Source: an uncultured Kiritimatiellota bacterium
GTDB taxonomy: Bacteria > Verrucomicrobiota > Kiritimatiellia > RFP12 > DVOR01
Reading direction: 5' to 3'
Assembly: GCA_944389545.1 (NCBI GenBank)
Contig: CALXMT010000001.1
Span: 1 to 64,000 of the forward strand
DNA: 64,000 nucleotides
Part shown: positions 46,401 to 55,951 of the stretch, in pieces
Layout: every line of letters begins with the position of its first letter
Numbering within the stretch: position 1 is the stretch's first letter
Position numbers and translations under genes: made by a program
Notes under the pieces: model-generated
What the model was told of the DNA's origin: nothing
What the model saw: the letters and a program-made list of their open reading frames with translations, nothing else
Databases searched by the model: none

Positions 46401-48152
46401 CTCAATTGCCTCTGCGAGCTCAAGATGGCTCCATCTTTCAAGGTTGCCATCCTCGTCATATTCGAGTTCGATGTCGATTGGCGGCCACGCGTCTTCTTTG
46501 AGAGAGAGGAGCTGTTCGTCTGTGAGGTCGCTCGCCTCGACGTAATCGTCCTTGCCCTCGGCAGGGATGTCGTTCCAGTTGTGTCCCTGCGCGTCCACGA
46601 CAAGCGGCTCCCGAATGTTGAGGAAGAGCGCGTAATTGCCGGGGCGCGAGTCCGGTTCATCTTCGCTGTTTAATGCAGGCCCACGTACAAGAGGCGTATC
46701 GGGGTCTCCCTTGAAGATGCCGATGCCGGAATATGTGGACGCGACAAACTCTTCCGAAGAGGCGAAGTTGCCGAGCATCCCCTCGTCCCAGTAGTCGCTG
46801 TCAAAGGTTGTGAAACCCGCATTCTCGGAACCGTGATACACCACCAACGGCTCTCCGTTCTCGTCCACCACCTTGCTCGCGTTCGCCGGGTCGTTCTCCC
46901 AGTCGCCGAACCAGGCCTTGAAGGAGGGCGTGCGGACGAGGAGCCACTGTTCCTCGGTGAGGTTGGTGGGCTCGCCGTTGGGGGCGTTCATCCACTTGTC
47001 CGTCCCCTCATACTGCTTGCGCACCTTCTCCATCTCGGCACGCGCGTTCGCGTTCAGCCCAAACCCGCCCACGGACAAGGCCGTGTTGACGCCCTGCCCG
47101 CGCGATTCGCCAAGCACGTCAAGCGGCAAGAGTTCCGTCGGCTTCCCCTCACGAGTAATATAAACCCCGTCTTCGTCTACAACGAAAGAGTCGACGGACT
47201 TGATGTGCCACTCCCCATTCTCATCCCGCCACGACCGGAAACGTTCGCGACCGTGGATGCGGCCATCCGGATCATATGAGAGACTCTCAACGGGGTTGCC
47301 ATTGTCGTCGTAACGCGTCGACTCGTGGAGCGTAAGGAAGTCGTCGAATTCAGGTTTGCCGGTTACGGCGTCGTTCCAAATACGGCGAAACGCCTTCTCT
47401 TCGCCAACCTTTTCGCCATTTTTGTTGGTGCGATAGACGCGTACGTCTCGGCCCCAGTTCTCTGGTTTAACGTGAAGAACGGTGCCGTCTTTCTGTTGAG
47501 TCGCGCCGGGTTCCAGCAACGGACTCGTGTGGTCCGCGCGAAGCGTCGCCCTGATGGTACGAATGTCCTGGACGATTGCCTCCATAGACTTGTCCTCCAA
47601 CGACTCCTTCGCCGCCGTTGCAGGCTGTGCCGCCGGCTCCGCAGGCGCCTCCTGCGGCTGGTTGCGGCTGTCGAAGAGAACCTTCCTATGCCTGTCTAGC
47701 ACAAGGCGGTAGTCTTCGGTTTTTCCGTCCTCGCCATAATGGACATCCACAATATTGCCGTCCTCGTTGAGGGAGCGGTCAAGCGCAAGCGTGCCATCCT
47801 CCCGATAAAGCTTGCGCGCCAAGGATTCCCAGCCGTTCTTGTAGTTAGAGATCTTGCGAAGAACACCGTTCTTATACTCGCGCACCTCGCCGTTCCACTC
47901 GCCGTTGCGGATGGTCCCCTCTCGGATATAGCTGCCCGTGCTCTCGCGGAACGGGCCGTCCGGACGCAAGACGTGCTCCCGCCACTCCGGGTCATACTTC
48001 AGCCCCGTCCGCGCCTCCCACGCCGCGATGGCCTGCCTGTTCCGCTCCTCGATGCCCTGCTTCAGCTGCTCGTTTGCCGCCTGCGCCTGCGCCAGCGTCG
48101 TCACGCCCTCCATGTCCACAGACTTCGGGTTCAGCATGATGCGGATGACCAT
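43401..48152 (-). CDS. Phage/mobile-element polyvalent protein: ART-like and D12-class adenine methyltransferase domains, truncated
   Basis: 1,583 aa. Residues 75-170 and 300-350 hold MORN-like or Rhs-like short repeats (YKNGVLRKISNYKNGW, YREDGTLAL). About 405-690 is the ADP-ribosyltransferase-type domain of polyvalent proteins, with TPSFKAWFGDWENDP, VVYHGSE and the closing NTGNFDPENPDIRLSVG. About 718-1100 is a D12-class N6-adenine methyltransferase: PFAGSKRTIL, DAFAGAGTYTAGL and DPAY (about 982). From 1137 onward it resembles the large polyvalent-protein-associated (LPD) domains. The last residues (MERMFARCFCAVFCW) look like out-of-family sequence, so the 3' end is probably lost. Such proteins are usually longer and travel with phage or plasmid DNA. 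No structural phage gene is nearby. Confidence 0.8.
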   Translation of the reverse strand: MVIRIMLNPKSVDMEGVTTLAQAQAANEQLKQGIEERNRQAIAAWEARTGLKYDPEWREHVLRPDGPFRESTGSYIREGTIRNGEWNGEVREYKNGVLRKISNYKNGWESLARKLYREDGTLALDRSLNEDGNIVDVHYGEDGKTEDYRLVLDRHRKVLFDSRNQPQEAPAEPAAQPATAAKESLEDKSMEAIVQDIRTIRATLRADHTSPLLEPGATQQKDGTVLHVKPENWGRDVRVYRTNKNGEKVGEEKAFRRIWNDAVTGKPEFDDFLTLHESTRYDDNGNPVESLSYDPDGRIHGRERFRSWRDENGEWHIKSVDSFVVDEDGVYITREGKPTELLPLDVLGESRGQGVNTALSVGGFGLNANARAEMEKVRKQYEGTDKWMNAPNGEPTNLTEEQWLLVRTPSFKAWFGDWENDPANASKVVDENGEPLVVYHGSENAGFTTFDSDYWDEGMLGNFASSEEFVASTYSGIGIFKGDPDTPLVRGPALNSEDEPDSRPGNYALFLNIREPLVVDAQGHNWNDIPAEGKDDYVEASDLTDEQLLSLKEDAWPPIDIELEYDEDGNLERWSHLELAEAIEENYVQEELDEDENVVGYSTPLFHKDTLETTTARQLTQSTRDISNWALRDDTGWDGVIFRNVIDMGQYSDGGRIRKASDVFVTKEGQQLKSAVRNTGNFDPENPDIRLSVGERMGRWDDKRVGTIDRINREALKRDLEMPVPFAGSKRTILNEHPEFFKAVGEAAIRNGGKVIDAFAGAGTYTAGLGQLGALPKGSVLNEWSAARYVMHKMLAERPEAMARAAEELVTRFANSPEVAEVRRRVAQANKDGQHVVNINQPVIDWFYDELNGKHGTVYVDGTGNTEYGDAALRATPESAALYHVLQSIMSGGFPVNFVWKNGELKIDVAGGNFRSGQVGRITEKNAQTNRWRMAQPGKGVFDPAHYTKRIRETGRIYREAGVKVTRGDGWALVRTAKRGDVVFVDPAYLGTQSYGGKKNVDANDANDKDIAIGRLVDLVNWADANGVSVVYTNEFSDKSAMGGMSQEDYARVWEEARDRIGADKVRVGYVERGAQGFGKRGGKRADVIFVTGASKAALDKATGNTALSVGSRPGPAPRVEPGGDVREAGEGALAWLRRKFVHAQTPVFDAVRRVMGVGREPPDALNVEAAAKNVHGKIRARQEMLQRAYLEPLKAILAQPGMDRKRFDDYALALHALERNRMIQERSVVVDPTTGEVVDLGVEAGSGVTNAWAERVIREIQRDPFAEQYKEAANILAEMNRFVLRGAVADGLLTEAQARTWMRLSPHYVPLKSGGAAPGAIHKRATGRFTRPDSVLVNSMRQAYATVRNGELNRVNKTMADWIRAYDPNGEQVGGTVPESHKHAKIKMADPQYVPKGSTAEALLRERGIRLVETEDKGGYWVDTGVLPNALKRVVRESVPQGDDIVTFWENGERKFIRFEGKRGRDGQAENEAARIADALNFKNVLHKEGKFWDAIRWLTRWKANVSTSWNPTFIVRNMGADVFNTANLMMIEGKYAELAQTMRNYPEALRTIARLHSLRREAGDSKMERMFARCFCAVFCW

Positions 48153-48613
48153 CCAGGAAAGGTAAGTCTCCGCCTATTAAAAAGGAACCACACGGCACAG
48201 TATCCAAGGTATTACAAGAGGTGTTTATCAAATGACAAGCTTGGGAGATGTTATATCTTGTCATAGAGTCTAGAATTGAACTTGATTTCGGGAAGGCAAA
48301 TGACAGGTCTTTGACAAAGGTGCGTGACGTGTTTATCAAACCTTCACGCGCTGATCTTTGACAACTGAATCTGCACTTTATGATGAGGAGTCTGCAATAG
48401 GACGAATAGGACCAATAGGACGGAGTGCCATAACCAAACCTCCAAGCCTCCAAACTTCCAAGCTTCCCCTGGAGCGTCCTGCGTGCGCTGGCACGCCCCC
48501 AATCTGCTCAAAATCTGTGGCGAGCTGCGGTTTCTTGTTTGGCGAAAAGGGTGGATGTGGGCAGGGAACGGCGTTTTTTGGTATGCTACGCGAACTTTTT
48601 AGGAAGGAGATCC
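48153..48613. other. Gap between the polyvalent gene and the helicase genes
   Basis: 48160-48365 is AT-richer than its surroundings and holds GTGTTTATCAAA twice in direct orientation (48221-48232, 48329-48340), plus ctttgacaa words. It may be the edge of the mobile element. 48435-48545 is ordinary intergenic repeat: ccaagcctccaaacttcc and block G with GCGTGC-gctg-GCACGC. No coding gene is supported. Confidence 0.5.
48579..48587 (+). promoter_or_regulatory. Extended -10 promoter of the helicase operon
   Basis: TGGTATGCT, 27 nt before ATG 48614, with AGGAAGGAGA between. Confidence 0.5.
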
Positions 48614-50324
48614 ATGGCGAGTTTTCAGGAATTGGGTTTGCCCGAGGCATTGCTGAAGGCGATTGAGGGCTTGGGCTTTGCGGAACCGATGCCGATTCAG
48701 GCGGAGGCAATTCCGCGGCTGTTGGCCGAGCCGACGCCGGACTGCGTGGCGTTGGCGGCGACGGGCACGGGCAAGACCTGTGCCTATGGCTTGCCTTTGC
48801 TCGCGCGAATCGACGGAAGCTCGCCGAAGCCGCAGGCGCTCATTCTGGCGCCGACGCGTGAACTGTGTCTGCAAATCGGCGAGGAGCTGGCGCGCTTCGC
48901 GAAGTTTTTGCCCGAGGTGCACGTGGCGGCCTGTTACGGCGGCGCGCCCATCGGCCAGCAAATCCGCAGGTTAGAGCGCGGGGCGCAGGTGGTGGTGGCC
49001 ACGCCGGGACGTCTCTGCGACCTGATCCGCCGCGAGTCCATCTCCCTTTCCGACGTGCGCGTGTGCGTGCTGGACGAGGCAGACGAGATGCTCGACATGG
49101 GCTTCCGCGACGAGTTGACCTTCATTCTAGAGGCGACGCCGGAGGAGGCCTCGATGTGGCTCTTCTCGGCGACCATGCCACCAGAGGTCGAGGCCATCGC
49201 CCAACGTTATCTTACGGACCCGCTCGAAATCACCGTGGGCGAGCGGAACGTAGCCCAGGCCAACATCGCCCATCATGCCTATGCGGTGGCGGAACGGAAC
49301 CGCTACAACGCGCTCCGCCGCGTGATTGACTTTGTGCCGGAGATGTATGGTTTGGTCTTCTGCCGCACGCGCGTCGACACGCAGCGTCTGAGCGAGGCCC
49401 TCATGCACGATGGCGTCTATGCCGAGGCACTTCACGGCGACCTCTCCCAGGCGCAGCGCGACTCCGTGATGCGCAAGTTCCGCGAGAAGGCCGTGCGCAT
49501 CCTGGTGGCGACGGACGTGGCGGCGCGCGGGCTGGACGTGGACGACATCACGCACGTCATCCATTACCATCTGCCCGACGACCCGGCGGTCTACACCCAC
49601 CGAAGCGGCCGCACGGCGCGCGCAGGCAAGAGCGGCGTCTCCATCGTCCTCTTCACCCCGCGCGACGCGGGCAAACTGCGCCTTATCGAGCGAATCTGCG
49701 GTCTGCGCTTCGAGCGGCGCGCCATCCCGACCGCCGACGAGGTGCGCCAGAAGCACGTCTTCTGGATGGCCGAGCAGATTCACGGCGTGACGGAAGTCAG
49801 CCCCGCCATCCGCGAGCTCCTCCCCGCCGTCACCCCGATGGTGGCCGGGCTTCCGCCCGAAGAGGTGCTCGCCCGCATGCTCCAGCTCCGTCTCTCTTCG
49901 CTTATCGAAGCCTACGAGGACGCGCAAGACCTCAACCCCGCGGAGAAGCCTAGCCGCGCGGAACGCAACGCGGCCTTTGGCGAGCGCCAGCGCATCATGC
50001 TCCACGTGGGGCGGCTGGACGGTCTGCGCGAAGGCGCGGTCGTCCGTCTGGCGTGCGAGCACGCCGGCATCACGGCGCAGGACATCGGCGCCATCGCCAT
50101 CAAGCGCGAATTCGCCTTCTTCGACGTCCGTGCCGAACTGGGCCGCCGCGTCCTCTCCGCGCTCAAGGACGCCGATTTTGACGGGCGTCCGCTGAACCCC
50201 GCCCTCGCCGACCCGAGCGAGGACCTGCATAGCGGGCCGCGCAAGGGCCGCAAGCCCTTCGGCAAGCGTAAACCGTTTGGCAAAAAGCCCTTCGGGAAGA
50301 AACCTTTCGGAAAGGGGAAGCCCC

Positions 50325-50332
<8 letters not shown>
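48614..50332 (+). CDS. DEAD-box RNA helicase with DbpA-type RNA-binding domain
   Basis: 572 aa. Q motif PMPIQAEAIP, Walker A ATGTGKT (49-55), DEAD box in VLDEADEMLDMGF (about 155), SAT and HRSGRTARAG motifs are complete. Residues about 460-535 form a DbpA/CsdA-like RNA-recognition domain (GAVVRLACEHAGITAQDIGAIAIKREF). The C-terminus repeats KPFGK five times, a basic tail for RNA contact. It probably works in ribosome assembly or cold-stress RNA unwinding, as DeaD proteins do. ATG 48614 has a strong AAGGAGA site. The next helicase gene begins inside its end. Confidence 0.9.
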
Positions 50333-51596
<1,264 letters not shown>

Positions 51597-51607
51597 AAGG
51601 AATCGCC

Positions 51608-52030
51608 ATGCTCACCGTCTCCAAGACCGTTACCTTTGACGCCGCCCACCTCCTCACCGGACACGGCGGCCAGTGCCGCAACCTCCACGGCCACACCTAT
51701 CGCGTCACCGTCGAGCTCGGGAACGTCCCGCCGCTCGAGGGCCAACCCGAGGACATGGTCATGGACTTCAAGGAGCTCAAGACTGTCCTCAACGAAGAAA
51801 TTGTCGGCCCCTGCGACCACGCCTTCCTCTGCGACACGCAGTCGGAGGTCGAGTGCGATATCGCAGCCACGCTCCGCCGTCATGGCCTGCGCGTCTACGA
51901 CCTGCCGCACCGGAGCACCTCCGAGTGCCTGGCCGCACACTTCTTCCAGAAACTGCACGACAGGGGCCTGCCGGTGACGGCGATCTCCGTCAGCGAAACG
52001 CCGGAATCCGTGGCGACCTATCGCCCCTAA
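51608..52030 (+). CDS. queD: 6-carboxy-5,6,7,8-tetrahydropterin synthase
   Basis: 140-aa enzyme of queuosine (preQ0) synthesis. Zinc ligands are in FDAAHLL and NLHGHTYRV, the catalytic Cys in GGQCRNLHGH, and CDHAF and ETPESVATYRP complete the QueD/PTPS-I pattern. AGGAATCGCC precedes the ATG, 11 bp after the helicase stop, so it is probably in the same transcript. Other que genes are not in the window. Confidence 0.92.
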   Translation: MLTVSKTVTFDAAHLLTGHGGQCRNLHGHTYRVTVELGNVPPLEGQPEDMVMDFKELKTVLNEEIVGPCDHAFLCDTQSEVECDIAATLRRHGLRVYDLPHRSTSECLAAHFFQKLHDRGLPVTAISVSETPESVATYRP

Positions 52031-52423
52031 GGGGCGGCTGCGCCGCCCCGGAGAACGGAAAACGGAGAACGGAGCGTGCAGGCCCAGAGGGCCAAACCTT
52101 CCACGGCCACGGAGCGCCCCTGCGGGGCGACGGGTGAAGCCGTTACATAGAGTGGCATCTGTCACCATCTTATAGGCCAGCGCGTTCCCTTCGTGTCTTC
52201 GTGGAGAACTTCCCAGGCCAACAAAAAGGCCCCCGGGCAATGCCGGGGGCCTCTTTGTTTAGGTGGCGCTTGACGCGCCTCTTCGTCTGTGAAGACTTTC
52301 CGAGAAAACTGAAGAAACGCAAGGGATGGGCACGGTAGTGAGGCGCAACGCGCCGAACGGTGAAGTGCCCAAGCCCTTGCGTTCCCTTCGCGTCTTCGTG
52401 AAAAACTTCCTCGGACACGAGTA
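52031..52423. repeat. Intergenic repeats between queD and the GH2 gene
   Basis: Palindrome GGGGCGGC-tgc-GCCGCCCC (52031-52049) directly after the queD stop; block C with core stem GGCCC-aga-GGGCC (52081-52093); ttcgtgtcttcgtggagaa; hairpin GGCGC-ttgac-GCGCC (52265 region); block D (52317-52382) with outer arms acgcaaggg/cccttgcgt and inner stem GGCGC-aac-GCGCC (52342-52354); end motif at 52406-52423. Confidence 0.75.
52223..52260. terminator. Bidirectional terminator between convergent genes
   Basis: Stem aggcccccgg (52227-52236) with ccgggggcct (52243-52252). The minus-strand side has five T residues; the plus side has ctttgttt. Confidence 0.7.
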
Positions 52424-52427
52424 GGTC

Positions 52428-55400
52428 TTAAGCCTCGTTGGGGAGGATGATGAGGCGGTCGATCATGAAGTTGGGGCCGGAGGTCTTTTGGATGCGAAGC
52501 TCCAACTTACCGTCCAGGAAGTCCTCCATGTCCACGGGGAGTTCCACCCAATAGGAACCGTCCGGATTACCCTTGCCCTTGGCGTGGCGGGGGACATTGA
52601 AGGAACGGTTGCCGTCAAAGGAACCCTTGGCGGTGCGGCCATTGTTGTTGGGGTCGCGGAAGCGAACGAGCAACTTGCCGCGGACGTTGGAGCAGTTCTT
52701 GAGGGTGATGGTCAAATCATCGCCGACCCAATACTTGCCATCCTTGTCGGCCCAAGTGCGAAGGCCCTTACCGGTGATAGTATAGGTGCCGGAGACGAGC
52801 TCGGCGCGGTCGCGCTTGGCCTCCCACGGGGTGTCTTGATTCTGCCGGTTCAGGAGCGCGGCGCACTCGATGTAGACGACCGCGTTCTTGTATTCGGCGG
52901 GACGCGGCGCGAGGTTCGCGCGGGCATCGTAGAAGAGGCCCCAGAGATCCTTCTCGGCGATGGCGGCCTTAGGCGCGAAGGCGTCGGAGGCGACATAGTC
53001 CAGCAAGGAGCGACGAAGTTGCTTGGCCTCGGGACGGTTCGACGTGAGGTCAACACCGGAGACGAGGAGCTTGCCCGGGCCAACGGCGGTCTCGAAGAGG
53101 AGCGCGGCGAGCGCAGGCTTGTGGAAGTCGACGATGGGCATCGCCAGGGGCGTGAAGTCCTCGCTCGCGCCGGTGATACGGAAGGTGGTGGCACCATTGA
53201 CGAGGTGCTGCCACTGCCAGTCCTGCCAATCTTCAGTGGGGAAGGCGTCGAAAGCGGGACTCTTGTCCTGCACCACCATGCCGAGGGTCGTCTGGCGCTG
53301 GCCGGGGAACCAAGTGGTGCCCCAGTAGACAGGACGGAAGGAGGAGAAGACGGTGGCCTTGGGGTTGGGGCAGGCGTGAGCGTCGAAGAGGACGCGACCG
53401 CCCTTGGCGAGGACCGCCTTGGCCTCGGCGGGGTCGTCGGTGAGGGTGACGCCCGCGGGGACATCGGCGGAGACGTCGGCGGGATAGACCCAGAGGGGCC
53501 ACTTGTTGTCGCCGAAGGTCAGCTCAATCTTGGCCGGGGCCTTGAGGTTGGAGAGCGTGCAGGAGATTGTGCCCACCTGCTGGACGGCGCCGGGCTGGAC
53601 GGTCTGTCCGAAGGAGCCGCTCTGACCAAGGGCCGGGATGGACCAGGTGAAGGGGCCGTTGATCGGCTCGGGGCCATAGTTATGAACCACAAGCTTGGCG
53701 ATGAAGGTCTCGTCGTTGCGCCAGGTGTACTTGGGGAACCGGGCGAGCATGGCGACGGGCGCGAGGTAGTCCGCCACAGGGACGGCGCGCTCAGCGCCGG
53801 GCTTCACATCGTAGAAGGAGTCAAGCCAGCCGATGAGGGCCTCGCCCTGGCCGGAATAGTCCTGCACGCCGAGCAACTGCAGGCCGGCGCAGGAGGGCGT
53901 GCGCATGAAGCTCTCGATCTCGTCCTTGTACATCAGACGGTTGGTCATGAGCGAAGCGCGGGCGTAGGCATCGTTGAAGCGCAAGACGCCGGCCTTGGCG
54001 CTGTCCTCGCGGAGGTTCTCCAGGTTCCAGGGGCGGAGAATGCCGGTGTACTTGGGAATCTCGCGGTCGAAGTTGGGGAAGACGGGCCACTGGCCGATTT
54101 CGTGGGCAATGGTGGGGAGCTTGGTGCGACGGTAGACGTCCTCGTAGTCCCAGTCCGTGCCGTCGCGGCGGCGCTCACGCATCATGCCGACGCCGGGATA
54201 GTTATGGGTGATATAGAAGTCATCGCCGGAGGAGATTTGACGCGCGGAGGAGGCGGCGTAAAGGTGGCGACCATCGTAGGCGCGGCACTCCTCCATCCAC
54301 TTGCCGAGCAGGTTGAAGTCCGCCGCGCCAAGCTCGTTGCCCACGCTCATGGAGAAGAAGGAGGGCGCGTTGCCATAGGCGTCGAGGATACGGAAGAGCT
54401 CGTTGTGGATGAAGTCGTCCACGTCCTTCGGGCCCTTGCCGATGCCCTTGAGATACTTGTGGTCGCGCGTCATCCAGTTGGCGTCGATCCAGACGATCTC
54501 AGGCGAGACCAAGAGGCCCAGCTCGTCCGCCGCGTCAAAAGCCGCCTGCGGCACGGACCACGAGTGGCAACGAATCTGGTTCACGCCCTGGTCCTTGAGG
54601 ATGGAGAAGATGCGCAACCACGTGGCCTTGTCCATCGCCGGATAGCCCGTGAGCGGGAAGTGGCAGTTCTCGGTGTTGCCGCGCACAAAGAAGGGCTTAC
54701 CGTTCATGTAGAGGCGGTTACCTTTGACCTCGAAGGAACGGAAGCCAAAGCGGATACGATGTTCCAAGCCGTTCCAGCGCAGGACGAGCGTGTAGAGCTG
54801 CGGATCAAACTCACTCCACGGCTTCGCGCCCGGGACACGCAGAACAAGCGTATCGGCCGTGGCCTTCACCATCTCAGCCGGGACGTTCTCAAGCTCAGCC
54901 ACAACGGGCTTGCCCTCAATCTGTAGGCCCTCGATGGTGTCGTTCACGGGGTGCGTCAACTTGGGCAGACGCACCGTCACCTCGTTGCCAAAGGGCGCGA
55001 AAACGCGCGCCTGGCGGAGCGGGTTGCGGGGGCGAAGCGCAAACTCACCGATGACGCCATGCCAACGCGTCTGCATGGAATCGCCGTAGCTATGGCTCTT
55101 CTCGCCGATGGGATGGATGAGCGAGTTGTCAATCGTGATGGTCAGCGTATGCGTGCCGGGCGTCAGCAAGCGCGCCGGGATGGCGTAGACGTGCGGCGTG
55201 GCAAGGGAGTCGCAGGAGCCCAGCGCCGTATCATCGAGCGTGACCGTGCTCTTCCACATCACGCGCTCCATGAAGAGCTCGTAGTCGCCCGTCATCTCCG
55301 GCGTGACCGTGATGGTCTTGGTGTAGGTGGCCGGGCCGACATACTGGTGACGCGGCGTGAGTGCGCCATAGACGGCCTTCTCGGCCGCCGGCCCCAGCTT

Positions 55401-55550
55401 GGCGTCACCCAACGTCCCGGGCAACGTCACAGCGACAGGCTTTGCGTCGCCCAACGCCACCTGCCATTCCCCGGACAAATTCATCGTTGGCGGTGCGGCA
55501 ACCGCCGTCAACGCCAAACTCCCAACAATCGCGAGCAACGTACCTTTCAT
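52428..55550 (-). CDS. Secreted glycoside hydrolase family 2 enzyme (beta-galactosidase-like)
   Basis: 1,040 aa with signal peptide MKGTLLAIVGSLALTAVAA. A sugar-binding jellyroll (about 25-190), an Ig-like middle domain and a TIM barrel (from about 285, GNRLYMNGKPFFVRGN) follow. The acid/base Glu is in SVGNELG and the probable nucleophile Glu in TIAHEIGQW. The last 300 residues are extra beta domains. Substrate could be a beta-galactoside, mannoside or glucuronide; the motifs do not decide. ATG 55550 is chosen because AAAGGA lies 8 nt before it and the longer frame would start upstream of the -10 box. Confidence 0.85.
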   Translation of the reverse strand: MKGTLLAIVGSLALTAVAAPPTMNLSGEWQVALGDAKPVAVTLPGTLGDAKLGPAAEKAVYGALTPRHQYVGPATYTKTITVTPEMTGDYELFMERVMWKSTVTLDDTALGSCDSLATPHVYAIPARLLTPGTHTLTITIDNSLIHPIGEKSHSYGDSMQTRWHGVIGEFALRPRNPLRQARVFAPFGNEVTVRLPKLTHPVNDTIEGLQIEGKPVVAELENVPAEMVKATADTLVLRVPGAKPWSEFDPQLYTLVLRWNGLEHRIRFGFRSFEVKGNRLYMNGKPFFVRGNTENCHFPLTGYPAMDKATWLRIFSILKDQGVNQIRCHSWSVPQAAFDAADELGLLVSPEIVWIDANWMTRDHKYLKGIGKGPKDVDDFIHNELFRILDAYGNAPSFFSMSVGNELGAADFNLLGKWMEECRAYDGRHLYAASSARQISSGDDFYITHNYPGVGMMRERRRDGTDWDYEDVYRRTKLPTIAHEIGQWPVFPNFDREIPKYTGILRPWNLENLREDSAKAGVLRFNDAYARASLMTNRLMYKDEIESFMRTPSCAGLQLLGVQDYSGQGEALIGWLDSFYDVKPGAERAVPVADYLAPVAMLARFPKYTWRNDETFIAKLVVHNYGPEPINGPFTWSIPALGQSGSFGQTVQPGAVQQVGTISCTLSNLKAPAKIELTFGDNKWPLWVYPADVSADVPAGVTLTDDPAEAKAVLAKGGRVLFDAHACPNPKATVFSSFRPVYWGTTWFPGQRQTTLGMVVQDKSPAFDAFPTEDWQDWQWQHLVNGATTFRITGASEDFTPLAMPIVDFHKPALAALLFETAVGPGKLLVSGVDLTSNRPEAKQLRRSLLDYVASDAFAPKAAIAEKDLWGLFYDARANLAPRPAEYKNAVVYIECAALLNRQNQDTPWEAKRDRAELVSGTYTITGKGLRTWADKDGKYWVGDDLTITLKNCSNVRGKLLVRFRDPNNNGRTAKGSFDGNRSFNVPRHAKGKGNPDGSYWVELPVDMEDFLDGKLELRIQKTSGPNFMIDRLIILPNEA

Positions 55551-55574
55551 GGGCACCATCCTTTCGTTATCTTT

Positions 55575-55583
55575 ACTATAGCA
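55575..55583 (-). promoter_or_regulatory. Extended -10 promoter of the GH2 gene
   Basis: TGCTATAGT on the minus strand, 24 nt before the start codon. Confidence 0.5.
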
Positions 55584-55627
55584 CATTTCCCCGCCGCGTT
55601 CGCTCACCTCAAGAGTACCCAAGAAAA

Positions 55628-55880
55628 TGGAATCGCAAAGACGCAAATCTTACAGGAAAGATGGGGCGCTAACGCCGGGCGCACGGTCGTGCGCCCTCCC
55701 GCGCCCCACTTTCCTGCGCCAAAAGGACTTGAAAACGGCTCAAGCGCGAAGACGATGGGCGAGAGGGAGCGATCAGCGGGCGTTTAGCCCGCAAAGCGAC
55801 CGGTGTTAGCCCATCTGGCTTCGCGCGCACTGGCGTTATCGCGGGAAACGAAGGCTTGCCGACTTCCCCGGACAGTATTG
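55628..55880 (-). repeat. Intergenic repeat block A, inverted
   Basis: The reverse of the arrangement at 22930-23175, with hairpin GGGCGCAC-ggtc-GTGCGCCC (near 55678) and GCGGGC-gttta-GCCCGC (near 55777). It ends with the end motif ttccccggacagtattg (55864-55880). Confidence 0.8.
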
Positions 55881-55916
55881 CCGGACACCACGGGTGTAAC
55901 GGGAGGCGGGATTTTG

Positions 55917-55925
55917 TGGTAGTAT
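55917..55925 (+). promoter_or_regulatory. Extended -10 promoter of the TatD-kinase gene group
   Basis: TGGTAGTAT, 27 nt before ATG 55952, with a strong GCAAGGAGG site between. Confidence 0.5.
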
Positions 55926-55951
55926 AGAAGGCGTTTGCAAGGAGGTTTTGC

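Noticed and set aside
43401-48152. Stand-alone restriction or toxin gene
   Set aside because: The order of MORN-like, ART-type, methyltransferase and LPD-like parts and the FDPENPDIRLS motif match polyvalent proteins of mobile elements better; no nuclease domain was seen.
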